The notes: generated by a model not told the origin, from the letters alone. A DNA stretch of 64,000 nucleotides from Oreocharis arfaki (GCA_013398015.1 VZRR01010904.1:829388-893387); one strand, 5' to 3'. Shown: positions 49,901 through 62,340, numbered from the stretch's first letter. Numbers and translations: made by a program.

Positions 49901-52316
49901 TAAATTACCTGAATTCAAAAGTAGTTTGCTAAAGTCAGGCAGTTGCTACACAGGGAAAGCCAAGATAGGACCACAGAACCACAGGTCTTCACAGGACTTG
50001 TGCCATGGAATGATAGTTTTTGTGTCTAGTATCAGTGAACTCCAGTGCAGAGGTCAAGCCTTAAAAGCCTTGTACTTCAGAAGTCATGATTAAGACTTGG
50101 GTCAGACTGGTCTATATTTTCTCAGAAAGCTGAGATCACATACAGGGCAAATCAAAATAATTTGCAGTAACATTAATTCTTGAGGTTTGTTTTCTAAAGG
50201 GAACTTAGCAGCTGATCTAGTAATGACAATGCTGAACTATAGAAGAACATTTGCAAACAAAATACAAGTCTGAAAATTCCTTGAGTCCAGAGCATCTCCT
50301 TTCTCTCAATACAGAAAGTCTTCAAATCATCTTATGTCCCTGGCATTGGCTTTGCAATAGCCCAACTATTTGCATGAGTTACTGTCTCTTTACAAAAAAC
50401 CTCAGGAACATTCATTAAAGTAGCTTTCCATAGATTTAAAAAATCTAACTCAGTTATTTTAAACGTTTATGAAATCCTTGTGATAGAATATTACAGTCAT
50501 AGACTTCCAGTAGCAGTAACACTTCTGCTAACAGTTGCCAGACTAACGTGCAAACTTCAGAAATTCGAGCATGCAAGGCAAGCACCTCGTACAGAGCACT
50601 AGACATTTTAAGAAAATACACTAAGATTTTATAAAGACATTCATCTGGGAGGATGTAAGTTCTTTGTGGTTTCACATTCCTCTGCTCTGCCTTCCAGCTC
50701 TGTGACCACATGGTGAGCAGGATCACCATGAAGATCCAGCAGATTAACCTGTTAAAACTAATGCTGTTTTTTCTATTGGATGTGTGAGCTGCTCTTACTT
50801 CCCCTAAAGCTGTTGGTCACTGGAAGAGCTAAGCAGTACTCAACTAAGGGAGCTGGAGGTTGGTGGATAAATCAATGTAAAATGAACAGACGCAGAGCAA
50901 ATGCAAAGAGAAATGTGCTCTTGGCTAAGACCTTTCATCTCCACAGAATGACCATATCTTCTGTGACCAGCAAATTGTATTTCTATACCTCTAATCACTT
51001 TCAAAACAAGAGATGGATCCTTATTCTTGGCTCTTCATTGCTCAGTTCTACTTACTGCCCCTTCCAGAATTTCAAAGCTGAGAGTAAGTTGCATGGGAGG
51101 GGAGAAGTTGTCTGAACATGTTCAGTGTCTTGGTGGGAGCATTCAGTGACTTATCATTGACATATCTTTTGTGGATCTTGCTGACATTGACATGGCAATT
51201 AATTTTGCTTCTATTGCACCATTATATGGAAGAAGTGAGGAATGGCTAGACATTCCCAAATTGCCTGTCAGCCTTTTAATTTGTAGCTCTTGGGTTTGTT
51301 AATGGTTAAGACGCCTGCTGTGAATTTTTCTCATTAAAATGGCTTCTAACACAGGCATCTGACAGTATTCCTTGAATTTACACCTTTTGTTTCAAGGCTA
51401 TGTCAGAAAAAAAGGTTTGCTGGTTTTCTGCTAACTAGAATATAATCCTTTTGTATGATAACATATTAAGCATTAATATAAAATTTTGTTTGAACCAGAG
51501 AAACATCATCTTTCCACAAAAACAGGGGAATAATTTCAAAAGACAATTCTTTCTGTGTCCGAAAATATTGTAGATATTTATTTTATGATATTCAAAATAA
51601 TGGCTGGTATCAATAACGTTTTATGGGCAGCATGGACAGTTGAGATTTTCACAAATGACCAGCAAATGAAATCTCTTGATTTTTGTGTACCTAATTTAAA
51701 ATTCGTTCTAAAGCCATGTCAACTCCACCTGTAATTGGTTGCAGTGTTTTCACCCCTGAGCATTAGTTCAAGTATTTTATCTTTTAATGCCTTTTTTTTT
51801 ACTAAAATGAAAATATTAAGTTTTTTCACATGACTTTTAAGCATGAAACTTTACTGTTATTAGAGTGCAAAGGCAGTATCCCTGTCAAGCAAAATCATTC
51901 ATTTGTGAATAAAATTTGTTTCATCTGTAGTTCTTTGTCTGTAATAACAAAACCAAAATTTGACTTCTTTTCTTCAATAGTGCAATACGCTGCTCTGGAA
52001 TTGTTTGTAGTTGTTCACTTAGTATTTACAGCCAAAGCCTTTTCTGGAGCTTGAGATCAGAACCTTCTTTGTTACTTTAAACATTAGATTTAGCTAACTT
52101 CTGCCATGGTGCACAGCTAGCACAGAATAAAATGATGCTCATTTTTTAAAATAGCCTCTGCAGTTATAGATTTACTTGCTTTGGATTATAGATGGAGATA
52201 TCTAGATATCTATATAGATAGATCTTAGCTACACATCTTTTGCTGGCAGGAGGGGTTTGAGAAGGGCAGTTTACAAACCAGGCAATGAGCAGGGACAACC
52301 TCTTTCCTCTATTCAG
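49901..52316. other. Unique DNA, no gene seen
   Basis: A 111-codon frame (50780-51115) has no recognised domain and is basic in the middle; it is not called. A 16-bp perfect palindrome (AGATATCTAGATATCT) lies at 52196-52211 in a GATA-rich stretch. Confidence 0.55.
52196..52211. other. 16-bp perfect palindrome
   Basis: AGATATCTAGATATCT reads the same on both strands and is followed by TATATAGATAGATC. It probably grew from a GATA-type simple repeat. Confidence 0.85.
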
Positions 52317-52363
52317 GCCATAGCCCTGTGCAGCAAATACCTTCCAAGAGAAGGGAGCAGCAG
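52317..52363 (+). other. Candidate 47-nt micro-exon (weak)
   Basis: TCTTTCCTCTATTCAG precedes and CAG/GTAAGTTG follows. One frame is open through the segment (AIALCSKYLPREGSSR). Splice signals are strong, but the segment is short and no partner exons are known, so it may be fortuitous. Confidence 0.1.
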
Positions 52364-52631
52364 GTAAGTTGAGAAGGGAGAAGGGTGAGTTGGTAGCCTT
52401 GTAACAAAAGAAAGAGAGCTTTCCTGGCTTTTATTTCCTACTGATAGGGCAGTTTTTATCCTGCCCAGTGAGTGTTTAGTCTAAAATCCCTTAGAGGATG
52501 GGTGAGTAATTTACAGGATTTAGAATTCTGAAGGGAAAGGCAAGGATTGTGGGTAGAGGGAAAAAGCAAGAGAGGGCAAAAAATTGGACGCAGAAGGTGG
52601 TGAGACAGAAAATACATTAAATAATTTTTGC

Positions 52632-52677
52632 CACTGTTGAGTACTGGAAGCATGTCTGATTCCAGTACTTAACAGTG
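52632..52677 (+). ncRNA. Hairpin with 18-bp stem (possible structured RNA)
   Basis: CACTGTTGAGTACTGGAA (52632-52649) pairs with TTCCAGTACTTAACAGTG (52660-52677) over all 18 positions if one G:U pair is allowed, on the plus strand only. The loop is 10 bases (GCATGTCTGA). The stem is shorter than in a typical microRNA precursor and the flanks do not extend it. It may be a structured element or a chance or foldback repeat. Confidence 0.2.
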
Positions 52678-53099
52678 CATGTTAACAGGCATGGGATTCA
52701 CAAAGAATAATAACTCAGGAGATTAATAAGGTATTACCTAATTAACCAAGAGCATAATAATCCTCAAAGGTTGTTTCATTCTTACTGTTCAGGATAGTTA
52801 AAAGATAAAATAAAAATAAATCATTAGTATTGTCCCTTAATCCCTGAGATCTTCTTACAATGAATCTAGTGTCCAGATGTTCTACTGAAAATAATTCTTG
52901 CAAGATTCGAATGCAATGATTTCCATGGGAAATTATTTAGCTAAATTGGATGCAGCTAATTAATTTTAATTTCTCTCTGCACTTTTCATTTGAATATCTT
53001 CCTACAGTATCTACAGAAAGTTGTGACATTTATGACCATATAAACACAAAGACAAGTTGACTGTGCTAAAGAAATCAATGTTCCCTCTCTGTTTCATAC
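52678..53099. other. Unique AT-rich DNA, no gene seen
   Basis: Nothing recognised. Confidence 0.6.
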
Positions 53100-53151
53100 C
53101 AACTTGATGGTCTTAAAGGTCTTTTCCAGCCTAAACAGTTCTAGGATTCGA
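53100..53151 (+). mobile_element. CR1 LINE 3' tip, plus orientation
   Basis: CAACTTGATGGTCTTAAAGGTCTTTTCCAGCCTAAACAG followed by TTCTAGGATTCG matches the last 50 or so bases of avian CR1 (TTAGAGGTCTTTTCCAACCTAAA...TTCTATGATTCTATG type). It is the only CR1 remnant here in plus orientation. The terminal octamers are decayed. Confidence 0.75.
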
Positions 53152-56100
53152 CACACAAATGGCACTATGCCAACTGCACCTTGACACAACATGAGTGCTC
53201 TGAGGTAAAGCAGCTTCATCCTGCTTCATGTCATTCTGGTCTGAACCTGACCTTCAGCAGAGAAAGAACAGCTTCTGTGGTACCTGTCTCACAGCTGGAG
53301 AGAGAGACAGAGCTCCAGAAAAGAAGAGAAGGAATAGTTAGCAAAATACAGGATTGAAAGACTGAAGATAACCTATCTGCAGGTTGGACAAAGTAGGCTT
53401 GTAAAATCTTGACCTGGACCATGAAAAAGGGACAGCTATTGAACTTAAATCAGGTAGAGATCAGAGAGCTCCTTGTAAGAAGCTGGAGGCAAAAAACATT
53501 CCTGTTGTACCAAAGCTGTTGAATGCTTCCCTCTTGTTTCAACTAATTCTTAGGAGCACAGATTTATTTATAATCAGTAGAGGGTGGTGAGATTTTTCCA
53601 AGGTCTCGGTGGGTGTTTGTCTCCTTTGGACAAGTTGATCCATGTAGAGGGAGCCTAAATTCCAAACTTCTTGTGATGAAGTTTAGGTGACCTCAGTCTA
53701 GTTCTTTGCATCCTTTGTTATCATAAATCTGTATCAAGCAGGAATCTGAATCCTCAAAGAGTTCTTAATGCTTGTATGTATTATATATACATTCCTGCAT
53801 GGTCTCCCACTCCAGGTTCCCACAGTGTTTCCTTAGCAAAGTTTCTTTGAATAGCTGAAGATTTATTAAGGGGTCATAATAAACATGAAGGATTTTTCAA
53901 AAATTTGAGTAATATTAGCATTGTTTGGAGCTTGAGTTGAACCACTATTGCACGAAGAATAAAGGAATTATCTTTGATCTTGTTGTGAGGAAACTAGTAC
54001 ATAAGAATGTGTTTTGGATGAGCTGAAGCATTATTGTTTCTCTCTGTGCCACCTGCTGGTAAAAGAGTAAGGAAAGGGGAATAGGACAACATTTCTCTCA
54101 CTCTAAAGTTCAATTTCTGAATGAGATTGTAGTACCTGGCTTTTGTGTTTATTGTTTGTTATAAAATAACAAGTAGTTTCAATTGGCAAGTAATCACATA
54201 AGGCAAATTTACAAGTGAATTAGACTGCTCTGAGCCTCAATGATCTTGGCTTTTAAAAAATATGTACTAGTTTCTTTTTATTTTACTCATAAAATTTTAA
54301 TTTTCTAAGTGTCTGATCTAGGGCGTCTGTTGCTTTATTTGCCATGTTATGTGGGCAGAGGATAAGCAAGGAAAAATTGTCTCTAATTGACAGTAATATT
54401 GAGTGTAACAGAGAAAAAAGATGTTCTTTGTCTTTTAAATCTACCTACTGTTCTTCAGAGTTAATTTCCTTTCCTGTATTAGTAATTGTAATTTCCACAA
54501 AACTAAGGTTATGTGGACACTACTGAGAAGATGGCCCTATTTATACTAAAGTTAGGTGATCTATATAGTCTAGTTTATATTAAAGGAAGTACAGCTTTGT
54601 GCTCTACATCAAAACCTTACAAATATTCTGATGCTAGCAGCAGCACTGATTTCCTCCTAATATTTGGTATTGTGGGAGAAAGCCATTAGTGGGATGGATA
54701 GGTGATGAAACCAGAAATGTTTAGCATATGGAGATCACCAGTGGGCTGCAGGATTTGTTTTGCCATAGCTGTCACAGAGGCTCAGTCCTTGTGCTCGATA
54801 CCACATATGCAGAACAGTATAACATTATGGGGGTACTTCAGTGGCTTCCAAAGGAAAGCTCTGCCACAAAGGAGAGAATTAAATTTGCTTATAAGGGAGC
54901 TAAAACAAAATAATTAAAAATTCAAAAATAACACACACTGAATCTCAACAACATGCAAAGATTGTGGTTTTTTAGTAGCATGACAAAGTTAACGAAGCCA
55001 AAGTTAACAGAACAGAGAAACAGGAGGATTAATGGTGCTGTCCACCACATAGAGAAAAGGGACACAGAGAATATATTTTGGGAAAAGTCAGTTTGTTGTC
55101 TTTAATATATATTTAAAAATTGAATATCCACAAGGAGATCTTGGAAAAATAGAGGGGCTTTTTTTCTTGCACTTCTGTGTTCATCTGGAGCAGAGCAACC
55201 CAGAGCAGGGCAGTATCTCTAGCCTGAATGAAGTTAAAATTCATTTTCCCAAGGCAATGTCAACATGTGCTGATGGTTAGAATGAATTAACTTGTGTATT
55301 GTGTCTTAGCCAAATAGGGTATAATGTTTAATTTTATGGCAGAACTGCATCAAGAATATTTTTTTAATAGTTGGCTTAGTTTAATGAACAAAATTAGCAT
55401 TAAGTTCATACAAAGGCCAATCAATTATATAGTATATAAATATGAGGCTTTAAAGTGGAAGTATTCTTTCAAACTCTGTGTGTGTGTGGAAATGGTTGAT
55501 GTTTTTTTTTTCTCTGAAGATGTACTGGAAGCTGGGAGGGCTTTACAACATAGAGCATCTCAGATTTTCACCTAATGCTTTCATTTCTCCTCCTCGCTTC
55601 CACCCCAAAAGCCCATCATTAAGCAGTATCTTGCCCCTTACCTGCAGAGAAATAGTGAGGAGATAGCCTGCCCTTATCATAGAGAATAGGTGCTCACACT
55701 ACTATTAATTTCTGTTAGCTAGGTAATAAATCTGCAGTTACTTCCTCTCAGCTCTAAGGTCACTGTGGGACCCCCTGTGTGCAAAAAAAGTACATGTACA
55801 TCAGATTTTGTTAATATGTTAGAATTTTGGTTAAGTATAGTCAAAAGAGAAAGGAGATCTGTCTTGGGATGTGTCCAGGCATCACTGAATAACCAGGAGA
55901 AAACCAGGAGCTAGAGTACAAAATATTAAAGTTCCAGCAGATATAACTGAGTGCATGAAAGCTGATAATCCCTGATAATTCATATTGTTACAGTGACTCA
56001 CATAATAACTGTTTTACATAATCTTTTAATTAGCACTCTTGCTGGCTTTTGTGAGAAAATCTAAATGGCCTAAAGATTTCTGATGGGCATGAGCATTATA

Positions 56101-56830
56101 AGCAGGAAAAAAAGGAAATCCAGGATATTTCAGCTGATGCTGGAATACAAAACACCTATTTCAAACAGTGACTTATTAACTACTGAAAATTGATAACTTT
56201 TTTAGTAACTTTGAAAATTTCTTTTTTGAAAAGCTTATCTCAAACTTTTTTTGTTGGTATAAACCTCTATAGGAATTTAAATATTTCATAGTGTTTGAAG
56301 CATCAGAGTTGCATTTTAGAGAGGCAGAATTAGGCTTAGGAATCTGAATCTAAATCTAAAAGCTACTTTTAGGGCCAGTGAAAGAGGGATGGGATCTTGC
56401 ATTCAGCAGCTCAGAATCTGTGTTGGAAAAATACCTGTACATAAAGATGCTGAATACCACTGTTAAGTGAAATTCTGTGACAATTCATGTTAAGGTGACT
56501 ATCTTATGGAGGGGATTTTTCCAACAAATCCACTAGTCTGCCTTAATTTTTGTATGAGAACAAAAGGTCCTAGTTTTTAGAGTGAATCAAAAAAAGGCAC
56601 AGTAAGGCTTCTCCATGAATAATTACTCTATCTTTCCATAGAAATGATACTATTCCCTTTTTTTATTGTCAAAGTTGTTAGTGATGACTGAAATTGTTAA
56701 AACATTTGTTCTAACTTTGCTATATATGATAAATTATGATATAGATTTCCATTTTGGTAAGATCAGGTTTGCTGATTGGTAACAGTATGATACTCTTACT
56801 TAGACTTTTTTTTCTTTTTCATTTTTTAAA

Positions 56831-56877
56831 ATAAGTAATAAAATAATAAGTAATAAAATGAATAAGTAGTAAATAAA
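56831..56877 (+). repeat. AT-rich 15-bp tandem repeat, three copies
   Basis: ATAAGTAATAAAATA starts at 56831, recurs at 56846 with one change, and a third diverged copy (ATAAGTAGTAAATAAAT) starts at 56862. Confidence 0.85.
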
Positions 56878-57934
56878 TTTTCTGGCAATTTTTGTCATAT
56901 ACTATTATTTTCATAGAGAAAAAACAGCCAATTTATTTTTCAGTCTGAAAAAGAGATTTGTTCTTTCAGTTCAAAAAGGCTTTTCTGTAGCTTCATTTGT
57001 TTTCTTGAATACTTGTAATGAAGAAAACAGTTTTCATTTAGTAATGATAGATTTAAGATTTTATTAGATCACTAAACTGGTCACAAGTTTCTTTGAATAA
57101 CATCTTAATTAATGTTATTTTCTAGTCTCTCCCACGTTTATGTATTTTACATGTGTCAGTATACATATATACAAATTTAATTCCTTTTTCTTTGTAAAAA
57201 AATTCTGAGGAGTTTTAAAGATATATTTTCTTATGCTCTTCCACCTTGTACCTATCTTATCATTTAGATTCACTCCTGACAGGCTATCTGAGGTTTTGTT
57301 TTCTAGACTCCAGTCTTACATTTCACCTTTAGCAGTGGGAAAATTGTGTGTCGGTATGTGTTTCATTTCAGGTATAAATCTATGCCTTTCTAAAGCATAG
57401 GTATTAAATAAATATTTTAAAGTAAAAGTGTAATAAATTATGTCCTGTGATGATCTTTGGAAAAACGTCTTGAATTTGAAAACCAAATTGCTTAAGCTTT
57501 GCCAGGTAACCGCTGGTATTCATATTTGAGCCTGTGTAGATCATTGATAGATTAACTTCTTGTAGAGGGAAAGTTTGAATGTCTTGGTTCATAAATCAAG
57601 GACATCAGAAAATAATATTTTGAAAGTATACTGGAAGTGGTAAAGATTATCTGTGCTTCAGAAAATCCCATGGCATCTAGGAAGCAGTCAAGGTTTAAAT
57701 TGCCTACAGCTCCACGTGCTTAAATGTGCTGACTTATAATCATAAATAATTACAGAAATAAATTGTGCTCAGAGAGATTATCAGATAAAATATTTTTAAT
57801 CCTTTTTTTGCATACATTTTCAGTTAAAAGATCCTGTTGTAAAACAGAAGTGTTTTTCTGTCTTGGGAAAAAGAAAACCATCAGATTTAGAAATGTCTAT
57901 ATGCTGTTCAGATCCAGGTCTGCTGTTGTTGGTC

Positions 57935-57966
57935 TTTTTTTTTCTTTTCTTTTCTTTTCTTTTTTC
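57935..57966 (+). repeat. (TTTTC)n microsatellite
   Basis: A T run followed by four TTTTC-type units and ending TTTTTTCAG. Confidence 0.85.
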
Positions 57967-60451
57967 AGTTAGGAGATTTATTTTAAAAATGGATTCAATG
58001 CAAAATTGATCTATCTGTATCCACGGTTTTAGCAGTGAATTTAAAAAATGTGAGCGGCATCAAAGCACTATTATTTTGTATGATACAATAAGAAACAAAA
58101 TCACCAAAAACTTACAGGAGTGATATTTAGAGAATGGTATAGTACCCTATTTCACATGTATAAAACTGCAACAATAATTTTAAGCTTTCTTCTTTTCTTC
58201 ACAATAAATTAGGATATGTACATTTTGTCTTAGAGCTTTAAGGCCCAGAAAGGATTGTTTTGTCTCTAGAGAGAGAATATTAGCAAAGGAGCTAGGGTTC
58301 ACAGCAATTTGGCTGCCAGATTGTTCTGTTTCTAATGACTTCTGTTCTTCCTTGTCAGTCTAGCATAGCCAGAACCTCTCGCTTATTATTTACAGAGCAC
58401 AGTTTGGATTGTATTGGAGAGAGCTTCCACTCATCAAGCTGTTTCCTGATATTAATTTAGCTCTTCCTCTCTGCATCTGTAGCTAAATCAAGTTTCCATA
58501 GTGCTTAAACTAAGGCTGGAAAAAAGAAAAAATGCCTTGAGACTTGGGGTGATAAATTTCAATTTATCTCTGTAAATACAAGACCTACCTGAACACAGAA
58601 GGGCAATACAAGGGATGCTTAGAGAATTCTGATAATAAATGTGTCCCAAGGGATCCAGTTTGTAGAGAAACCTTGTCCATCAGTAGGAAGTTCAGTTTTA
58701 AGGTGGATGGCTTGGGAAAAGTGGGGTTTGGGAAGAGACAGTGTTCTGCCTACCAGTGTCAAAGGCTGAGCAGTTTGAAGAGCTGATGTCAATGGAAGGA
58801 AGTTTCAGCAGTCTCAGTCTAGTCCAAGTATTCTGTGTTGCCTGGATTTGTGAACTGACTGATGGCTTCTAAGTCACTTTTATACACAAAATAAAAGACT
58901 GAAAAACTCCTTGACCAAGTGGATACTCCAGGTTCTCAAAGATTGGAACACAGCCTGATAGAAGCTAGATCTCACACCAGTATTTCTGAAGATTCCAGTT
59001 TTCTGGGAGGCATTTTCACAATAGCCTTAGGCTTATCTGAGATCATCCTACCACTGATTACAACTGACTTTTCATATGAAAAAAGCATAGTTTTGGTAGA
59101 CTTTGTGAGTTTATGAGGTTTCAGCTGCATGAGGCAGAAAATGAGCTAATTGTGCTATTAAGATACTAGACATTCTTACAGAAAAACTGCATTTACTTAA
59201 GTATTAGACTGATAGGCATTTTAGGAGGAGTTTAATGAATCATTTGAATACTGAGATATGCAGGTGATTGCTGTAACTTTTGCAACTGTGCCTAAGATAA
59301 TATTATATGTGATTAAACCTGTGCATTGCTCTTTTTTTAAATGCTTATACTTTCTTTCTGTTTTTAAGATTAATGGAAACTGTCTTCCAAGTAGCTAGGG
59401 CAATTTCTAGGTAAACCTTCTGCACCTCTTTGTGTTGGTCTTATAGCTATCTCTTCTTTCATCCTGACCAAAAACCTACTCTTCAGCTTAACTTCAAAGT
59501 GCATGTAAAAATGTCAGTGGGTAAAACATATCCTTTGCATATCTTGAACAATTGTATTATTCAGCAAATGGTACAGTATACTGAAGTAAATATTCCCCCT
59601 AGAATATTTAGTTTGCTCATTTCATTATTTGCAAGAATTTTGAAGAAGCAATGCAAAGGCTGTACAGTTTCATTCTCATAACCATCACTCTATGAAAAAT
59701 ACAAGCAAGGAATTTTTTATTTTTTACATGAGAACATATTTTACAACTTGAAATTATTATGATTTAAAAAAAATCCAACCCCATGTGAATGATTCTATAT
59801 TTTTTCTAAAGCTACTTAAAAATAATGTCGTTGCTGTTTCTTCGTTTTTTTTTTTTTTTTAAGAAAGGGGCAGTATGCTATTACACAGATGTTGAAAAAT
59901 ATTCCTACCACACAATTTTTACTCAGCTTGTGTCTGGTACAAATAACGCCAATTTTTTGTTTATTACTTGCAGTGCAAGTAATAAAAGAAAAATATGCCA
60001 TTATGTGTAGTAAGATATTCCTCAGTCAATATATCTGTGAATAACTAGACAAACAGTGTCCACTGCTGGCAAATCAGATAATTGCACTGCACATTAGATA
60101 TGATGTTGAAAGATTTTGTTGATTTAAGTCTTAACTGTCAGATATTTTGTATTGAGTTTGTAAGACTGGGTTGTAAAATCAGGTCACTGTGTTAGAAGTA
60201 CTCACGCTATTGCCACTAATAATAGATGCTATGGTATTTGAACTAATAGCCAGGAATATCACCACAGTAACATGAGCAGGTACTGCAAGTTTTTCAGGAT
60301 CTAAAAATAATTCTAGTATTCTTTATATTCTATTTATCATGGCTATAAAATAAAGATCGCAAAAGTCTATGAACTTTGTCTTGGTGTTCTAGATCATATA
60401 AGTAACAAGATGGGCAAGCAGAAGTTCTTAAATTCCTTTTTTTCTCTTTAG

Positions 60452-60602
60452 GTCAAAGCATTCATTACTGGTTTTGTTAGGCTTTTTTAAACATATAGAA
60501 AGTATAGAAGAAAGCAATGTTTCTGTCTTGGAAGAAGAAAAATTGAAATGTGTTGATACAGCGAGTATCACTGGTGATGAAGCTAGAGCTGAATTAAACT
60601 GA
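60452..60602 (+). CDS. Candidate 3'-terminal coding exon (unidentified)
   Basis: TTCCTTTTTTTCTCTTTAG gives a strong acceptor. After one base the frame reads SKHSLLVLLGFFKH..., then an acidic tail, ending ...ITGDEARAELN and TGA at 60600-60602 (49 codons). A short hydrophobic patch is followed by a charged tail, as in the C-terminus of a membrane-associated protein, but no family was recognised. AATAAA follows 304 bases after the stop, with a GT-rich stretch just beyond it. In-frame TAA at 60429-60431 closes the frame upstream, as expected in an intron. It enters in phase 2 and so fits the candidate exon at 48936-49127. A chance 49-codon frame is not excluded. Confidence 0.27.
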
Positions 60603-60788
60603 TTATCACAGAGAGCAGAAGAGAAGGCTGATATCTAAAAAGTTTCCTCGTGGCATTTTTTTGGTAATAGTTAATATTTGTTTGCATTTGTTGCATAACA
60701 ATAGTGTGTCAGTGCGAGGAAAATCTTTCAAAGAAAATAATATAGAGTGAAAGAAACACTGAGGGGGAGAAAGCAAAAATCTGTTCCT

Positions 60789-60813
60789 ATGCTAATATAA
60801 ACTATATTAGCAT
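60789..60813 (+). other. 11-bp perfect inverted repeat, 3-base loop
   Basis: ATGCTAATATA and TATATTAGCAT flank AAC. The hairpin would lie in the 3' untranslated region if the terminal exon at 60452 is real. It is AT-rich but perfectly complementary. Confidence 0.85.
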
Positions 60814-60905
60814 GTCATATACTTCTGAAAATCTAGATTAATTAAAAAGAAGCTAGGCATATTTGTTTCCCAGAGATTTATATCTGTCATCAATTTACTG
60901 CATTC

Positions 60906-60911
60906 AATAAA
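60906..60911 (+). terminator. AATAAA polyadenylation signal candidate
   Basis: CAATAAAAG followed about 25-35 bases later by TTTCTGTTTGTTT, a GT-rich downstream element. The spacing fits a cleavage site for the candidate terminal exon. AATAAA is common in AT-rich DNA, so alone it proves little. Confidence 0.3.
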
Positions 60912-62039
60912 AGTATAAGAAAATGCACTGAATTTTCTGTTTGTTTGGAAAGGGGAATACAGTATGGGACTTTCCTCAGAGAACATTAGTTGTGTCTGAA
61001 CCCCGAAGAAAGGGACATATCTGTGTGATTGGGTCTGAGAGGAGATCAAGGCTTACCCTTTGGATGAACGTGGCATTAGCCAGAATTGTTCTATATCTAC
61101 AGTTTCTTGCTTCAATACCCAGAGAAATACTGTGTGACCTTCCCTCTTGAATAAGAAAAGAACAGGATGCTAGTTTGGGGTTTGGTTTTTTTTTTTCCTT
61201 GTAAATGTCTTAAAAATAGTATCAAATGGATTGCAAAGCAAAAGTTATTAGAAAATAAATGCTAGAAGAAGAATTGCAAACAAAAATGGCTATCTGAAAG
61301 TTATTTAGTGAAATTAATCACACTGTAATTTTTAGGTCACATAGCAGAAAATAAGACTATTTGTTCCTAGATTATTTGGCAGGGAGTGTGTTTCATGCTT
61401 TCTTCCAAAAAAAAGTGTTGTTGTTGGTGCGTTTGTGTGCGCATGGGTGCATCCAAGAACATGGACAGACATGCTCCATTTCTTCCTGTCACTGGTTAAA
61501 ATCACTTTTTATACTTAAAAGATTATTGGATGTATTTTGAGGGGTATCATCCTTCTGCTTCTCAAGATAGCAATTTATGTGCACCTCTGCTCATACCATC
61601 TTTTCTGTTCAGTATTTTATTTTAATGGATATTAAGTGCCTTTTCTCCTGGATCTCTGTGATATGGTCAAAATCCAACACCTCCCTTAGCGCTCAGAAAT
61701 ATTGCACATTTCTTTCTCATATGGTCATGTGTTTTCGTATTTGTCTCAAGAAAGCAAGAAAGCCACTTGTAAATATGTTCTAGGTGTAGGAAATCCCCAC
61801 TGGAGAGTATTCTGAAACAGGTATAGCAGCTTACAAGCTCTGCCAGTTTTACTGTCTCCAGAGCAAATTCACTGTTGAGACCAAATTTCTTCAGAGCAGT
61901 ACTTCTTCTGTTTCTGTAGAACAAAACTAAGCAGACTCACCTTACAGGGACTTTCAGTTACTTAAGAGAATAACAGCAAAGTGTGTTGCATGTTTCAGAA
62001 GTCAGGCAAAGCAGACAAGTCCTGCTGTGCCTAGATAAG

Positions 62040-62340
62040 TAAATGCAACAGATGTTGGCTTAAGCTGTGCATATTAATGAAGAAGCTCTCCAGGCTGTTT
62101 TTAGGCCTCTAAATCTTAAACTGCTCTCTGCAGCTGCGTGGACTAAAGCTGGGGGGGCTGGGGGGTGGGGCTGGTGGTGTTTGTGTTTGCTTTTCTTTAA
62201 TGAAAGTCATTTTTCTGGCTTGTGTCACCAGAGCCTTGTTTGAAGCAGTCTGGTGGCAGATCTGCTATTGGCTTCAGTACGAACAAAATTAATGGTAATG
62301 TGTATCTGCTATTAGTTATTACAAACCTCTCTTTACAGAA
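62040..62340. promoter_or_regulatory. Candidate conserved non-coding element
   Basis: TGCATATTAATGA (62068-62080) resembles a POU-homeodomain site. It is followed by CAGCTGCG (an E-box CAGCTG), a G-rich run, and CTTGTGTCACCAGAGCCTTG-type sequence of mixed complexity without repeats. The text is unlike the surrounding AT-rich DNA and looks like vertebrate regulatory sequence. This rests on pattern only. Confidence 0.18.
62151..62176 (+). other. G-rich run, potential G-quadruplex
   Basis: G7, then CT, G6, T, G4 and CTGGTGG. Splitting the G7 run gives four GGG tracts with short loops, which meets the usual G-quadruplex pattern. Confidence 0.6.

Larger units (their letters stand above)
53152..60451. 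other. Unique AT-rich DNA with simple repeats, no gene seen
   Basis: Contains a 15-bp AT-rich tandem repeat (56831-56877), a (TTTTC)n tract (57935-57966), a short (TG)n run (about 55477-55488) and a T16 run (59845-59860). A 65-codon frame at 58919-59116 has no splice or homology support. Confidence 0.55.

Noticed and set aside
50780..51115. 111-codon frame
   Set aside because: No recognised domain; mixed composition; length expected by chance.
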